64,000 nucleotides of DNA from Paucidesulfovibrio sp050251775 (GTDB lineage: Bacteria > Desulfobacterota > Desulfovibrionia > Desulfovibrionales > Desulfovibrionaceae): contig JBFWMD010000008.1 of the NCBI GenBank assembly GCA_050251775.1, forward strand, positions 9,008-73,007, read 5' to 3'. The notes beneath the pieces were generated by a model, which searched no databases, had not been told where the DNA came from, and worked only from the letters and a program-made list of their open reading frames with translations. This document shows, piece after piece, positions 16,930 through 24,655 of this stretch (the first letter of the stretch is position 1; every line of letters begins with the position of its first letter). The translations under genes were made by a program, and so were the position numbers.

Positions 16930-17763
16930 ATGAAAAATTGGATGAAACTGTTTGTCGTCATGGCTGCCCTGAGCATGATGTTCCTGCTGGGTTGCAGCAA
17001 GGCCGAGGAAAAGAAGGCTGAAGAGGCTCCCAAGGCCGAGGCTCCCGCCGCCGAGCAGACCGCTGCCGCGCCCGCGCCCGCTCCGGAGATGGTCGAAATC
17101 ACCTTTGCCAGCGACTGCACCTGGCCGCCCATGGAATTCCTGGACGCCGACAAGAACATCGTGGGCTTCAGCCCCGAACTGCTGGAAGCCATGGGCAAGG
17201 CCGGCAACTTCAAGCCGGTGATCATGAACACCGCCTGGGACGGTATTTTCGCCGGCCTGGCCGCTGGAAAGTACCAGGCCATTTCCTCCTCTGTGTCCAT
17301 CACCGAGGAACGCAAGGCCACCATGGACTTCTCCGACCCCTATTTCGAAGTCAAGCAGGGCGTCCTGGTCCAGAAGGACTCCGGCATCGCCACTGTTGAG
17401 GACCTCAAGGGCAAGACCATCGGCGCGCAGATCGGCACCACCGGCTTCTTCGCCGCCAGCACGATCGAGGGCGCCGAGGCCAAGAGCTACGACGAAGTGG
17501 GCCTGGCCGTGGAAGACCTCTACAACGGCCGCATCAACGCCGCCATCTGCGACGACGCCGTGGCCTACGACTACGCGCTGCAGAACGAGAAGTACAAGGA
17601 CACCCTGAGCTTGGCCTTTGTTCTGGAGACCGACCAGAAGGAATACCTCGGCTTCGCCGTGCAGAAGGGCAACACCGAGACCGTGAAGATCCTCAACGAG
17701 GCCCTGGCCAAGGTCAAGGCTTCCGGCGAGTACGACCAGATCTACGCCAAGTGGTTCAAATAG
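16930..17763 (+). CDS. Amino acid ABC transporter substrate-binding lipoprotein
   Basis: A 277-residue family 3 solute-binding protein. The lipoprotein signal peptide ends in the lipobox LLGC near residue 22, followed by a Lys/Glu/Ala/Pro-rich linker. The mature domain shows DCTWPPMEFLDADKNIVGFSPEL and ITEERKATMDFSDPYF, the ligand-site segments typical of polar amino acid binding proteins such as GlnH, FliY and HisJ. GGAGG sits before the ATG at 16930. A longer frame upstream is not needed. It is followed, after a strong stem-loop, by the permease and ATPase genes of the same importer. Confidence 0.92.
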   Translation: MKNWMKLFVVMAALSMMFLLGCSKAEEKKAEEAPKAEAPAAEQTAAAPAPAPEMVEITFASDCTWPPMEFLDADKNIVGFSPELLEAMGKAGNFKPVIMNTAWDGIFAGLAAGKYQAISSSVSITEERKATMDFSDPYFEVKQGVLVQKDSGIATVEDLKGKTIGAQIGTTGFFAASTIEGAEAKSYDEVGLAVEDLYNGRINAAICDDAVAYDYALQNEKYKDTLSLAFVLETDQKEYLGFAVQKGNTETVKILNEALAKVKASGEYDQIYAKWFK

Positions 17764-17796
17764 CCGCTGATAGGCGTCCAACTCGACACGACAATA

Positions 17797-17823
17797 CCGG
17801 GGCCGCGTTCTTCGCGGCCCCGG
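17797..17823 (+). promoter_or_regulatory. GC-rich intercistronic stem-loop
   Basis: CCGGGGCCGCG (17797-17807) and CGCGGCCCCGG (17813-17823) form a perfect 11-bp stem with the 5-nt loop TTCTT. No U-tract follows. It sits between the binding-protein and permease genes, so it probably stabilises the upstream mRNA or partly ends transcription, giving more binding protein than membrane subunits. Confidence 0.65.
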
Positions 17824-17858
17824 CCTGTTGAAGACGACCCCCAAGGGGCTGAAAGACC

Positions 17859-18689
17859 ATGAAAGACAAGAAGCTCGTGAATATCAACGTGGGCGACGGC
17901 GCAGCCATCCCCGACAAAAAGGACCGGGGCCTGTTCAACGCCTGGTGGATTTCCCTCATCGGCGGTCTGGGCATCATCCTTTTCCTGATCACCACCAAGC
18001 CCGACCCTTATCTCAAGATCCTCAAATTTCTGCCCGACGGCGTGCTCGTGACCTTTGAGGTTACCATCCTTTCCATCATCGGCGCGCTGATTCTCGGGCT
18101 CTTCACCGGACTGGGACGCATTTCCCGGGTCCGGCCCATCAACCTGATCGCCTCCACCTATGTCGAGGTGGTCCGGGGCATTCCGCTGCTTGTGCAGCTT
18201 TTTTACATCTATTTCGCCCTGGGGCAGCTCTTCCGCGAGCTGCCGGAGACCAACATGGTCTTCATCTTCCTGAAAAACATGCCGCCGCTGGTGGCGGCGG
18301 TCTCGGCCATGAGCATCTGCTACGGCGCCTACATGGGCGAGGTCTTCCGCGCGGGCATCGAGTCCATCGACCGGGGCCAGTCCGAGGCTTCCCGCTCCCT
18401 GGGCTTCAGCCGCTCGCAGACCATGTGGCTCGTGATCCTGCCCCAGGCCTGGCGCACCATCCTGCCCCCGGTGGGCAACGAGTTCATCGCCCTGCTCAAG
18501 GACAGCTCCCTGGTCTCCATTCTGGCGGTCGCCGACCTGCTGCGGCGCGGCCGCGAATTCGCCAGCGTCTCTTTCAATTACTTCGAGGCCTACACCATGG
18601 TCGCCCTGGTGTACCTCATCATCACGCTGATCCTTTCCAAGGGCGTGAGCTACATGGAATCGAGGTTGAATTACTATGTCCGAGACTAA
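17859..18689 (+). CDS. Polar amino acid ABC transporter permease
   Basis: A 276-residue inner-membrane permease of the HisM/GlnP type. A hydrophilic N-terminal segment of about 30 residues precedes five or so transmembrane helices. The cytoplasmic EAA loop that docks on the ATPase is visible as EASRSLGFSRSQTMWLVILP, and PPVGNEFIALLKDSSLVSI is the conserved region after it. AAGGGG precedes the ATG. The 3' end overlaps the ATPase gene by 14 bp. A single permease gene suggests a homodimer. Confidence 0.92.
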   Translation: MKDKKLVNINVGDGAAIPDKKDRGLFNAWWISLIGGLGIILFLITTKPDPYLKILKFLPDGVLVTFEVTILSIIGALILGLFTGLGRISRVRPINLIASTYVEVVRGIPLLVQLFYIYFALGQLFRELPETNMVFIFLKNMPPLVAAVSAMSICYGAYMGEVFRAGIESIDRGQSEASRSLGFSRSQTMWLVILPQAWRTILPPVGNEFIALLKDSSLVSILAVADLLRRGREFASVSFNYFEAYTMVALVYLIITLILSKGVSYMESRLNYYVRD

Positions 18690-19416
18690 GCCCATCATCG
18701 AAATCAAGAACGTCCACAAGTTCTTCGGCCAGCTGCACGCGCTGACCGATGTCTCGCTGAGCATCGGGCGCGGCCAGAAATTCGTGATCATCGGGCCTTC
18801 CGGTTCGGGGAAAAGCACCCTGCTGCGCTCCATCAACCGGCTGGAGGACATCGACCAGGGCCAGATCATCGTGGACGGTCTGGATGTCATGGATCCTAAG
18901 AACGACATCAACAAGATCCGCATGGAACTGGGCATGGTCTTCCAGAACTTCAACCTCTTCCCGCACAAGACCGTGCTCCAGAACCTGACCATGGCCCCCA
19001 TCCGGCTCAAGGGCATTCCCAAGGCCGAGGCGCGGGACATCGCCATGGAGCTGCTGAACAAGGTCGGCATCCAGGAAAAGGCCGATGTTTATCCGACCAT
19101 GCTCTCGGGCGGTCAGCAGCAGCGCGTGGCCATTGCCCGCGCCCTGGCCATGAACCCCAAAATCATGCTCTTTGACGAGCCCACCAGTGCTCTTGATCCG
19201 GAGATGATCGGCGAAGTGCTCGAAGTCATGGTCACCCTGGCCAGGGAGGGCATGACCATGGTCGTGGTCACCCACGAAATGGGCTTTGCCCGCGAGGTTG
19301 CCGACCAGATCGTGTTCATGGACCACGGCCAGATCATCGAACAGGGCACACCCCGCCACTTCTTTGAAAACCCGGAGCATCCCCGGCTGAAGCAGTTCCT
19401 GGAGCAAATTCTTTAG
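18676..19416 (+). CDS. Polar amino acid ABC transporter ATP-binding protein (GlnQ/HisP type)
   Basis: A 246-residue ABC ATPase with all motifs: Walker A GPSGSGKST near residue 39, the Q-loop in MVFQNFNLFPHKT, signature LSGGQQQR, Walker B IMLFDEPTSALD and the switch His in VVTHEMGFA. Residue identity and length match GlnQ-type subunits. It completes the importer with the preceding permease and binding protein. The gene starts within the permease gene. Confidence 0.94.
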   Translation: MSETKPIIEIKNVHKFFGQLHALTDVSLSIGRGQKFVIIGPSGSGKSTLLRSINRLEDIDQGQIIVDGLDVMDPKNDINKIRMELGMVFQNFNLFPHKTVLQNLTMAPIRLKGIPKAEARDIAMELLNKVGIQEKADVYPTMLSGGQQQRVAIARALAMNPKIMLFDEPTSALDPEMIGEVLEVMVTLAREGMTMVVVTHEMGFAREVADQIVFMDHGQIIEQGTPRHFFENPEHPRLKQFLEQIL

Positions 19417-19559
19417 GCATTTTCCGATCCTTGGCCGCGCTTCGCACCACGACCCGGAGACTTCGGTTTCCGGGTCGCGTACTTTGGTTGACCTGATCGC
19501 GGAAATGTGTTCCCAATCAGCGGGATGACCCCTCGTGCAACCGGGCAAGGAGTGCGCCG

Positions 19560-20024
19560 ATGAACATGAAGGAAGCCGCCCGCGCGGCCAAGGAAAAGTC
19601 CGCAGAATTGATGGACAAATTCCGCTCCAAGGGCAGCCACATGCTCTCCGAGGAGAAGATCTTCTTCGAGACCCTGGACGATCCGGAAACCGTCAAGCAG
19701 CTGCTGCTGCACGTGGTGGACGGCATTGACCGGGGCCGCGTGATTCTGGCCAACGAGGAAGAGGAGATGGTCTTCTATCCCGGCAGCCTGCTCAAACTGA
19801 CCATCCGGGGCAAGCGCGCCCAGAGCACCAGCAAGATCAATCTCTCCATCTCCTGGTCGCGGCTGGACGAGGACCGCGTGACCCTGGACGACGAGCCGAC
19901 CGATATGGTCGATGCCGATGTCCGGGCCGAGGTTGAAACCAAGACCGAGTCTGCGGAGCCGCAATCCGGCGCACCCGAGGCACAGGCCGACGCCGCCTCC
20001 GAATCCGGAGCCTCCAAAACCTGA
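19560..20024 (+). CDS. amphi-Trp domain protein
   Basis: A 154-residue soluble protein. Residues about 28-105 (SEEKIFFETL, IDRGRVILANEEEEMVFYPG, INLSISWSR) match the amphi-Trp domain, a small alternating-hydrophobic beta domain that ends in an SISW-like motif. Its function is unknown. The N-terminus is a basic Ala/Lys helix (KEAARAAKEKSAELMDKF). The last 45 residues are an acidic Ala/Glu tail without fold signal. AAGGAG is 7 nt before the ATG. An inverted repeat at 19450-19475 lies between this gene and the transporter, and a strong terminator follows. Confidence 0.75.
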   Translation: MNMKEAARAAKEKSAELMDKFRSKGSHMLSEEKIFFETLDDPETVKQLLLHVVDGIDRGRVILANEEEEMVFYPGSLLKLTIRGKRAQSTSKINLSISWSRLDEDRVTLDDEPTDMVDADVRAEVETKTESAEPQSGAPEAQADAASESGASKT

Positions 20025-20046
20025 GCCCCGGATCCGCATTTCAATG

Positions 20047-20090
20047 CGCAGGCCCGGCAGGAGAACCTTTCCCGCCGGGCCTGCGTGTTT
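20047..20090 (+). terminator. Rho-independent terminator after the amphi-Trp gene
   Basis: CGCAGGCCCGGC (20047-20058) pairs perfectly with GCCGGGCCTGCG (20074-20085) around a 15-nt loop, followed by TGTTTTC. It also separates this gene from the convergent YibE/F gene. Confidence 0.75.
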
Positions 20091-20118
20091 TCTGCTCATT
20101 CGTTTTCCGGCGTGGAAC

Positions 20119-21246
20119 TCAGCGCCGGCCTGCGAGCAGCAGCGCGCCCGCCCCGGCCGTGAACGGCGCCACCAGCACCAGACCGAAACTGCCCACCAGG
20201 GTCTTGAGCACTTCCGCAGCCACGTAGATCAGGTTGAAGGTGTTGGCCAGGGGCACGCCCTGGGCCATGAAGGCCATCAGCAGCGTGATGTACCCGCCAG
20301 AATAGGCCAAAAGCAGCGTGGTGGTCATGGTCCCCACCACAGCCCGGCCCACGCGGATGCCGGAAAGGAAAGCCTCTCTGCGCCCGATGTCCGGCTTCTT
20401 GCCAACCACCTCGTCCATGCTCGCGGCCACGTCCATGGCCAGATCCATGACCGCTCCGCTGGACGCCAGAAACACGGCCGAGATGAAAATCGCGGTCAGA
20501 TCCAGATGCTCGTATCCCGAGTAGAGCAGGGTCGAGGCGAAAGGCAGAATGGCTCCATGCACGTGGAAGGCGGAGGTGAAGAGTTCGGCCATGCCACAAC
20601 TGGCCAGAACCCCGAGAAAAGCCCCCAAAAAGGCCGTAAGGCCCTTGCGCGTCAACCCGGCCACCAGGAAGATGATCGCCCCGCAGAGCAGGGCCGTGAC
20701 CCCCAGGGAGAGCGGCACGGGGTCCACGCCCTTGAGCAGCAGGGGCACGAGAACCTTCCAGATGGTCAACGCGGCAAAGGCAAAGGAGAGCAGCGCCTTG
20801 GCCCCTGTCCAACCGCCAAAGGCCAAAAGCAGCAGCGCGAACATGCCCAGTAAAAGCAGTTCCAGGCCAAGGCGGTAGTGCTCCTGCGGGTTGACGTAGC
20901 GGATGCTCCCGTCCGGATTCAGCGTCAGGACCACCAGGGCATGGTCGCCGGTGCGGAAAATCTTGTCCCGGTCCATCTGGCCCAGGAGCGGATTCACGCC
21001 CCGGAGCTCTTGCCCGGCGAACGGCCCGTCCAGCACGCGCAGCAGCACCCCCTGCTCCCCGGCCATGACCATGCCCAGGCGTTGCAGGTCATGGTCGTCC
21101 GTGTCCAGGACCTCGGCCCGGCAGCGCACAGCCTCCTGGTCCACGCGCTTTTCAAACCCCGTGGGCACGAACCAGAGGGCCACACAAAGGGCCAAAAAAA
21201 CCAGGGAAAACATCTTGTCCGCATTGCGGAAAACGTTCGCTCGCAT
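20119..21246 (-). CDS. YibE/F family membrane protein
   Basis: A 375-residue protein. One N-terminal membrane segment is followed by a periplasmic beta-domain of about 100 residues (VLLRVLDGPFAGQELRGVNPL), then seven or so transmembrane helices with the family blocks FASTLLYSGYEHLDLTAIFISA and AYSGGYITLLMAF. YibE/F proteins are of unknown function and probably transport something. The ATG at 21246 is preferred over an in-frame TTG two codons earlier because AAAGGG lies upstream. It is downstream of, and codirectional with, the alkaline phosphatase gene. Confidence 0.85.
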   Translation of the reverse strand: MRANVFRNADKMFSLVFLALCVALWFVPTGFEKRVDQEAVRCRAEVLDTDDHDLQRLGMVMAGEQGVLLRVLDGPFAGQELRGVNPLLGQMDRDKIFRTGDHALVVLTLNPDGSIRYVNPQEHYRLGLELLLLGMFALLLLAFGGWTGAKALLSFAFAALTIWKVLVPLLLKGVDPVPLSLGVTALLCGAIIFLVAGLTRKGLTAFLGAFLGVLASCGMAELFTSAFHVHGAILPFASTLLYSGYEHLDLTAIFISAVFLASSGAVMDLAMDVAASMDEVVGKKPDIGRREAFLSGIRVGRAVVGTMTTTLLLAYSGGYITLLMAFMAQGVPLANTFNLIYVAAEVLKTLVGSFGLVLVAPFTAGAGALLLAGRR

Positions 21247-21324
21247 GCACAACCCTTTGAAATTTGAGGGAGGGAGCGGCGCGCACCGCCCCCTCCGGAT
21301 CAGGAGGATGGGAGTGGAGATGAA

Positions 21325-22857
21325 CTAGTTGGATGCGGTCAGGTACTGCGCCTCAGCGGGCAGCCCCAGACTGAGCATGATCTTCTTGGCCACGTCCGTG
21401 TTGTCGTAAAAGCCGTTGAACCGCTCCTGGCCAACACCCATGGCCGAGGTGCTCACGGGCACGCCGGTATGCTGGTAGGAGGTCCAGCCCAGACCCGCCT
21501 TGCGGTTGAGCACGTGGGTCAGGGTCACGGAAAGGGGATCGTATTCGCCGTAGAGCAGGTACTCCTCGCCCTCGGCCTTTTCCTTGTCGCCCGCCAGGGA
21601 GCGCGCATAGGCCGCCTTGAGCATTTCGACCTCGTAGTCCGCCAGGAGCATGTGGTCTTTGGCGTCGCCCTCGAACTTCAGACCGAAGTTCTCGGTGATC
21701 ACGGGCTTGAGAGCCTCGAAATCCGCGTTCCCGGCCTTGAGCGCGGGCAGGATCTCGTCCGTGAACTTCTGGAAGGAGATCTTCTGCTTGCCGAGCACGT
21801 CGAAGTAGCTCTCGTACTGTGTTCCGGCAAAGCCCAGGGTCAGGCCGCCACACTCGTGATCACCCGTGACCACGATGAGGGTCTCGTCCGGATGCTTTTT
21901 GGCGAAGTCCACGGCCACGCGCACGGCATCGTCAAAGGCGGCATTGTTGGTCACGGAGGTGGCGGCGTCGTTGGCGTGGCAGGCCCAGTCGATCTTGCCA
22001 CCCTCGACCATCATGAAGAAACCATTGGGGTTGTCGAGCATCTCGATACCCTTTTGGGTGAATTCGGGCAGGGTGATGTCCTTCTCGGTCTGGTCCAGGG
22101 TGTAGGGCATGGCCTCGTCATCCTGGAGCCAGGCATTGACCGCGATGACCTTGCCGTCCGCCGGGGTCAGAGCCTCGAAAGAGGCTTTGTCGTTGACGTA
22201 CTTGTAGCCGTTGGTCCGGGCCTTTTCCAGGGCGTCGCCGAGCACCTTGGCCTCGGGGTCCTTCTTCAGCTTCTTGGCGCCATCCGGGTCCTTGAATCCA
22301 CCGCCGCCAAAAAATTCGAACCCGGACTCGGCCAGGGCATGGTCGATCTCGTGGTACATCTTGCGGGTCTTGACGTGGGCGTAGAAGGCCGCCGGAGTGG
22401 CATGGTCGATGGACACGCTGGAGATGATCCCGACCTTCATGCCTTTTTCGTGCGCCATCTCGGCCACGGTCTTCAAGGGCTTCAACTGCGGGTCCACACC
22501 GATGTAGTTGATGTTGGTCTTCACGCCAGTGCACAGCGCCGTGGCCGAGGCCGCGGAACCGGTGATGAAGCGGTCGGCCGCGGACGTGCCGGTGATGCCC
22601 TGGGCCGGAAAGCCGTCCATGACCAGACCATGGCCGAGGAATTGGGTGGTGGCGGCGCGCTGGGGAATGCCCATGCCGTCGCCGATGAAGAAGAACACGT
22701 ACTTGGCGGCAGGTGTCCCGGTGGGAGTCGCAGACGCGGCTGCGGCGGGAGCCTCGGCCTTGGCCGATTTCTCTTCCTGCTTGCAGGCGCCCAGGGCGAG
22801 CAGGGATGCCAGCGCCACAAGCAGCGCCAGTGCGAAGTATCTGGTTTGTTTCCTCAT
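21325..22857 (-). CDS. Lipoprotein alkaline phosphatase
   Basis: A 510-residue alkaline phosphatase. The signal peptide ends in a lipobox (ALGAC, Cys 24), so it should be anchored in a membrane facing the periplasm or outside. Metal and catalytic motifs of PhoA are present: FIGDGMG, TGSAASATALCTG with the nucleophilic Ser, MVEGGKIDWACHAND, VVTGDHECGG and the late His in YQHTGVPV. The residue before the nucleophile is Gly, whereas E. coli has Asp101. AAGGAGGG precedes the ATG. I do not see a clear Pho box, so phosphate control is unproven. Confidence 0.93.
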   Translation of the reverse strand: MRKQTRYFALALLVALASLLALGACKQEEKSAKAEAPAAAASATPTGTPAAKYVFFFIGDGMGIPQRAATTQFLGHGLVMDGFPAQGITGTSAADRFITGSAASATALCTGVKTNINYIGVDPQLKPLKTVAEMAHEKGMKVGIISSVSIDHATPAAFYAHVKTRKMYHEIDHALAESGFEFFGGGGFKDPDGAKKLKKDPEAKVLGDALEKARTNGYKYVNDKASFEALTPADGKVIAVNAWLQDDEAMPYTLDQTEKDITLPEFTQKGIEMLDNPNGFFMMVEGGKIDWACHANDAATSVTNNAAFDDAVRVAVDFAKKHPDETLIVVTGDHECGGLTLGFAGTQYESYFDVLGKQKISFQKFTDEILPALKAGNADFEALKPVITENFGLKFEGDAKDHMLLADYEVEMLKAAYARSLAGDKEKAEGEEYLLYGEYDPLSVTLTHVLNRKAGLGWTSYQHTGVPVSTSAMGVGQERFNGFYDNTDVAKKIMLSLGLPAEAQYLTASN

Positions 22858-22989
22858 GTATCAACCCTCCTTATGGGCATGACAAAATTTGAGATGCTCC
22901 GCTGGAGATACCCCAGGACCATGACGAAGACGCGTCAAGATGCAACGATGAGGTTAAAGTCGTGTTTCAAGGCGGTTACACAAGACGGC

Positions 22990-23018
22990 TTTACGCTCTT
23001 GCGCCGTTCTGCTATACT
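22990..23018 (+). promoter_or_regulatory. Promoter of the pseudopilin operon
   Basis: TTTACG at 22990-22995, a 17-bp spacer and TATACT at 23013-23018, giving a leader of about 25 nt ending in GGGAGG before the ATG at 23051. Confidence 0.62.
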
Positions 23019-23050
23019 TCCGACAGTTTTGAGAATTCCGGGAGGTGTTC

Positions 23051-23530
23051 ATGCGCGCGGCCCTGCGTCCATCCGGCTTCACCATGATCGAACTCGTGGT
23101 CGTGATCGTCGTGCTGGCCATTGTTTCCGCCGTGATCGCCTCCAGGGTCGGCACGCTGGATGCGCCCGCCCCGGGCCAGGCCGCTGTTCTGCGCTCCCAC
23201 TTGTTCCACGTCCAGTCCCGCGCGCTCAAATCCGGCAACCCCTGGGGCCTGAGCTGCTCCGGGACCGAATATTGGATATTCACGGGAACGAACCCCAACG
23301 ACGCGTCCAAAGAGGCCCCGCTTCCCGGCGAGGATGCCAAGCATGTGGATCTCTCTGACAAGGGAGTGGGCATAACGGCCTTCACGGTGGTCTACGACGC
23401 CTATGGCAGGCCGGAAACCACGGGCGGCGTCCTGCTGAACACGAACCTGAACATCACGGTCCAATCCACGGGCAACCCCGCCTCCACGGCAAGCCTCTCC
23501 ATCATCGCAGAAACAGGATATGTCCAATGA
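23051..23530 (+). CDS. Prepilin-like protein (minor pilin/pseudopilin)
   Basis: A 159-residue protein. It has a short basic leader and the type IV prepilin motif SGFTMIELVVVIVVLA, in which cleavage would occur after Gly and Glu5 is kept. A single hydrophobic helix is followed by a GspH/FimT-like soluble domain. It is the first of three overlapping pilin-like genes, probably assembled with the pilus machine encoded at 32.6-45.3 kb. ATG 23051 is preferred over GTG 23045 because GGGAGG ends at 23045. Confidence 0.82.
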   Translation: MRAALRPSGFTMIELVVVIVVLAIVSAVIASRVGTLDAPAPGQAAVLRSHLFHVQSRALKSGNPWGLSCSGTEYWIFTGTNPNDASKEAPLPGEDAKHVDLSDKGVGITAFTVVYDAYGRPETTGGVLLNTNLNITVQSTGNPASTASLSIIAETGYVQ

Positions 23531-23988
23531 GCAAGCAACCCGCCGGCTTCACCCTGCTGGAAACCATTATTATCGTGGTGCTCGTGGGCATTCTGGGAGC
23601 GTTTCTCGTGACCCTGATCGGCCCCCGGCTCGCAACCACGCCCGAAGTGGTCACAACCGTGCGCGACGAGGCGCTCACGGAACGGACCATGGAGCGGATT
23701 CAGGCCGATTACCTGGAGGAAATCAACGGTTCGAGCCCGGACAACGCCCTGGCAACCATCGTGCAAAATGCGGCCAACGGCGACTACGACCAGGACGGCG
23801 TTTCCACGGATGTCCAGTACATCACCTTCAACCTGGCAGGCGAGGCCCAGGCCTCGGGTTCGGCCACGGACACGCTTGAGGTCACCGTCTACATCGACGA
23901 CGGGAACAACCACCAGCTCCACCGGATTGTCAGCCTGCTGGCCCACAGCCGCGTCGCAGCTCAGAACAACGAGACGGTGAACTTCTGA
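23527..23988 (+). CDS. Prepilin-like protein (minor pilin/pseudopilin)
   Basis: A 153-residue protein with leader MSKQPAG and the processing motif GFTLLETIIIVVLVGILGAF. The helix is followed by a small soluble domain rich in Asp, Thr and Val (GDYDQDGVSTDVQY), which could hold a calcium-binding loop. It overlaps the previous gene by 4 bp and the next by 1 bp, so it is translationally coupled. It probably joins the preceding and following pseudopilins in an initiation or tip complex. Confidence 0.8.
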   Translation: MSKQPAGFTLLETIIIVVLVGILGAFLVTLIGPRLATTPEVVTTVRDEALTERTMERIQADYLEEINGSSPDNALATIVQNAANGDYDQDGVSTDVQYITFNLAGEAQASGSATDTLEVTVYIDDGNNHQLHRIVSLLAHSRVAAQNNETVNF

Positions 23989-24512
23989 TGCGCGGCGGCT
24001 CGCGGGATCAAACCTCCGAGCGCGGAGTGACGCTCATCGAACTGATCATTTCCCTGCTGATCTTCTCAATCATGGCCATTGCCGGAACCATGTTCATCTC
24101 CCTGGCCGTAAACAGCTACCTTATCACCGACGAGGCTGTCCGTTCGGCCCAGGGAGCGCATAACGCCTTGAACCGACTGGGCATCGAACTCAAATCCGCC
24201 GAAGGGCTCGGCGGAGCGAATACCGTGGTCCTCGCGGCGAACACCTCGCTGCAATACGCCAGCTCCGACGCGAACCTCTCCGGCACGCGCACGGTGCGGC
24301 TCTCGGGCGGGAACCTCTATCTGGCCGTGAACGGCACGAACCATTTGCTGCTGGAAAACGTCACGGACTTCACGCTCCAGGTGGAGCAGAACGATACGGA
24401 CGGGGACAGTTCTAATCTGGAAATTTCCTCCATCAACATCAGCTTCCGGATCGGCGGAACTGGCGCAACCTACGAACTCAATGTGACCCCGCGCGCGTTC
24501 ATCCGGCTTTAG
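23988..24512 (+). CDS. Prepilin-like protein (PilW/GspJ-like)
   Basis: A 174-residue protein. The prepilin motif ERGVTLIELIISLLIFSIMA follows a 13-residue leader. The soluble part (RSAQGAHNALNRLGIELKSAEG, then beta strands with TLQVEQNDTDGDSS) resembles PilW/GspJ pseudopilins. Its ATG shares one base with the previous stop (TGATG), so reinitiation is likely. It ends the three-gene unit, and the next gene is convergent. Confidence 0.8.
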   Translation: MRGGSRDQTSERGVTLIELIISLLIFSIMAIAGTMFISLAVNSYLITDEAVRSAQGAHNALNRLGIELKSAEGLGGANTVVLAANTSLQYASSDANLSGTRTVRLSGGNLYLAVNGTNHLLLENVTDFTLQVEQNDTDGDSSNLEISSINISFRIGGTGATYELNVTPRAFIRL

Positions 24513-24655
24513 AGGAAAGCGCCATGCCCCGGCGGACCCGCGCCCGCCCACTGACTGCTAGGGAGAGGTGACATTTTTCTTGCGGTCTGTCCCCGGCGCG
24601 GAACCCGCACCAGCGCGCCGCACGTCGCCATAACGAAGGCTTACCGCCCCCTGGC

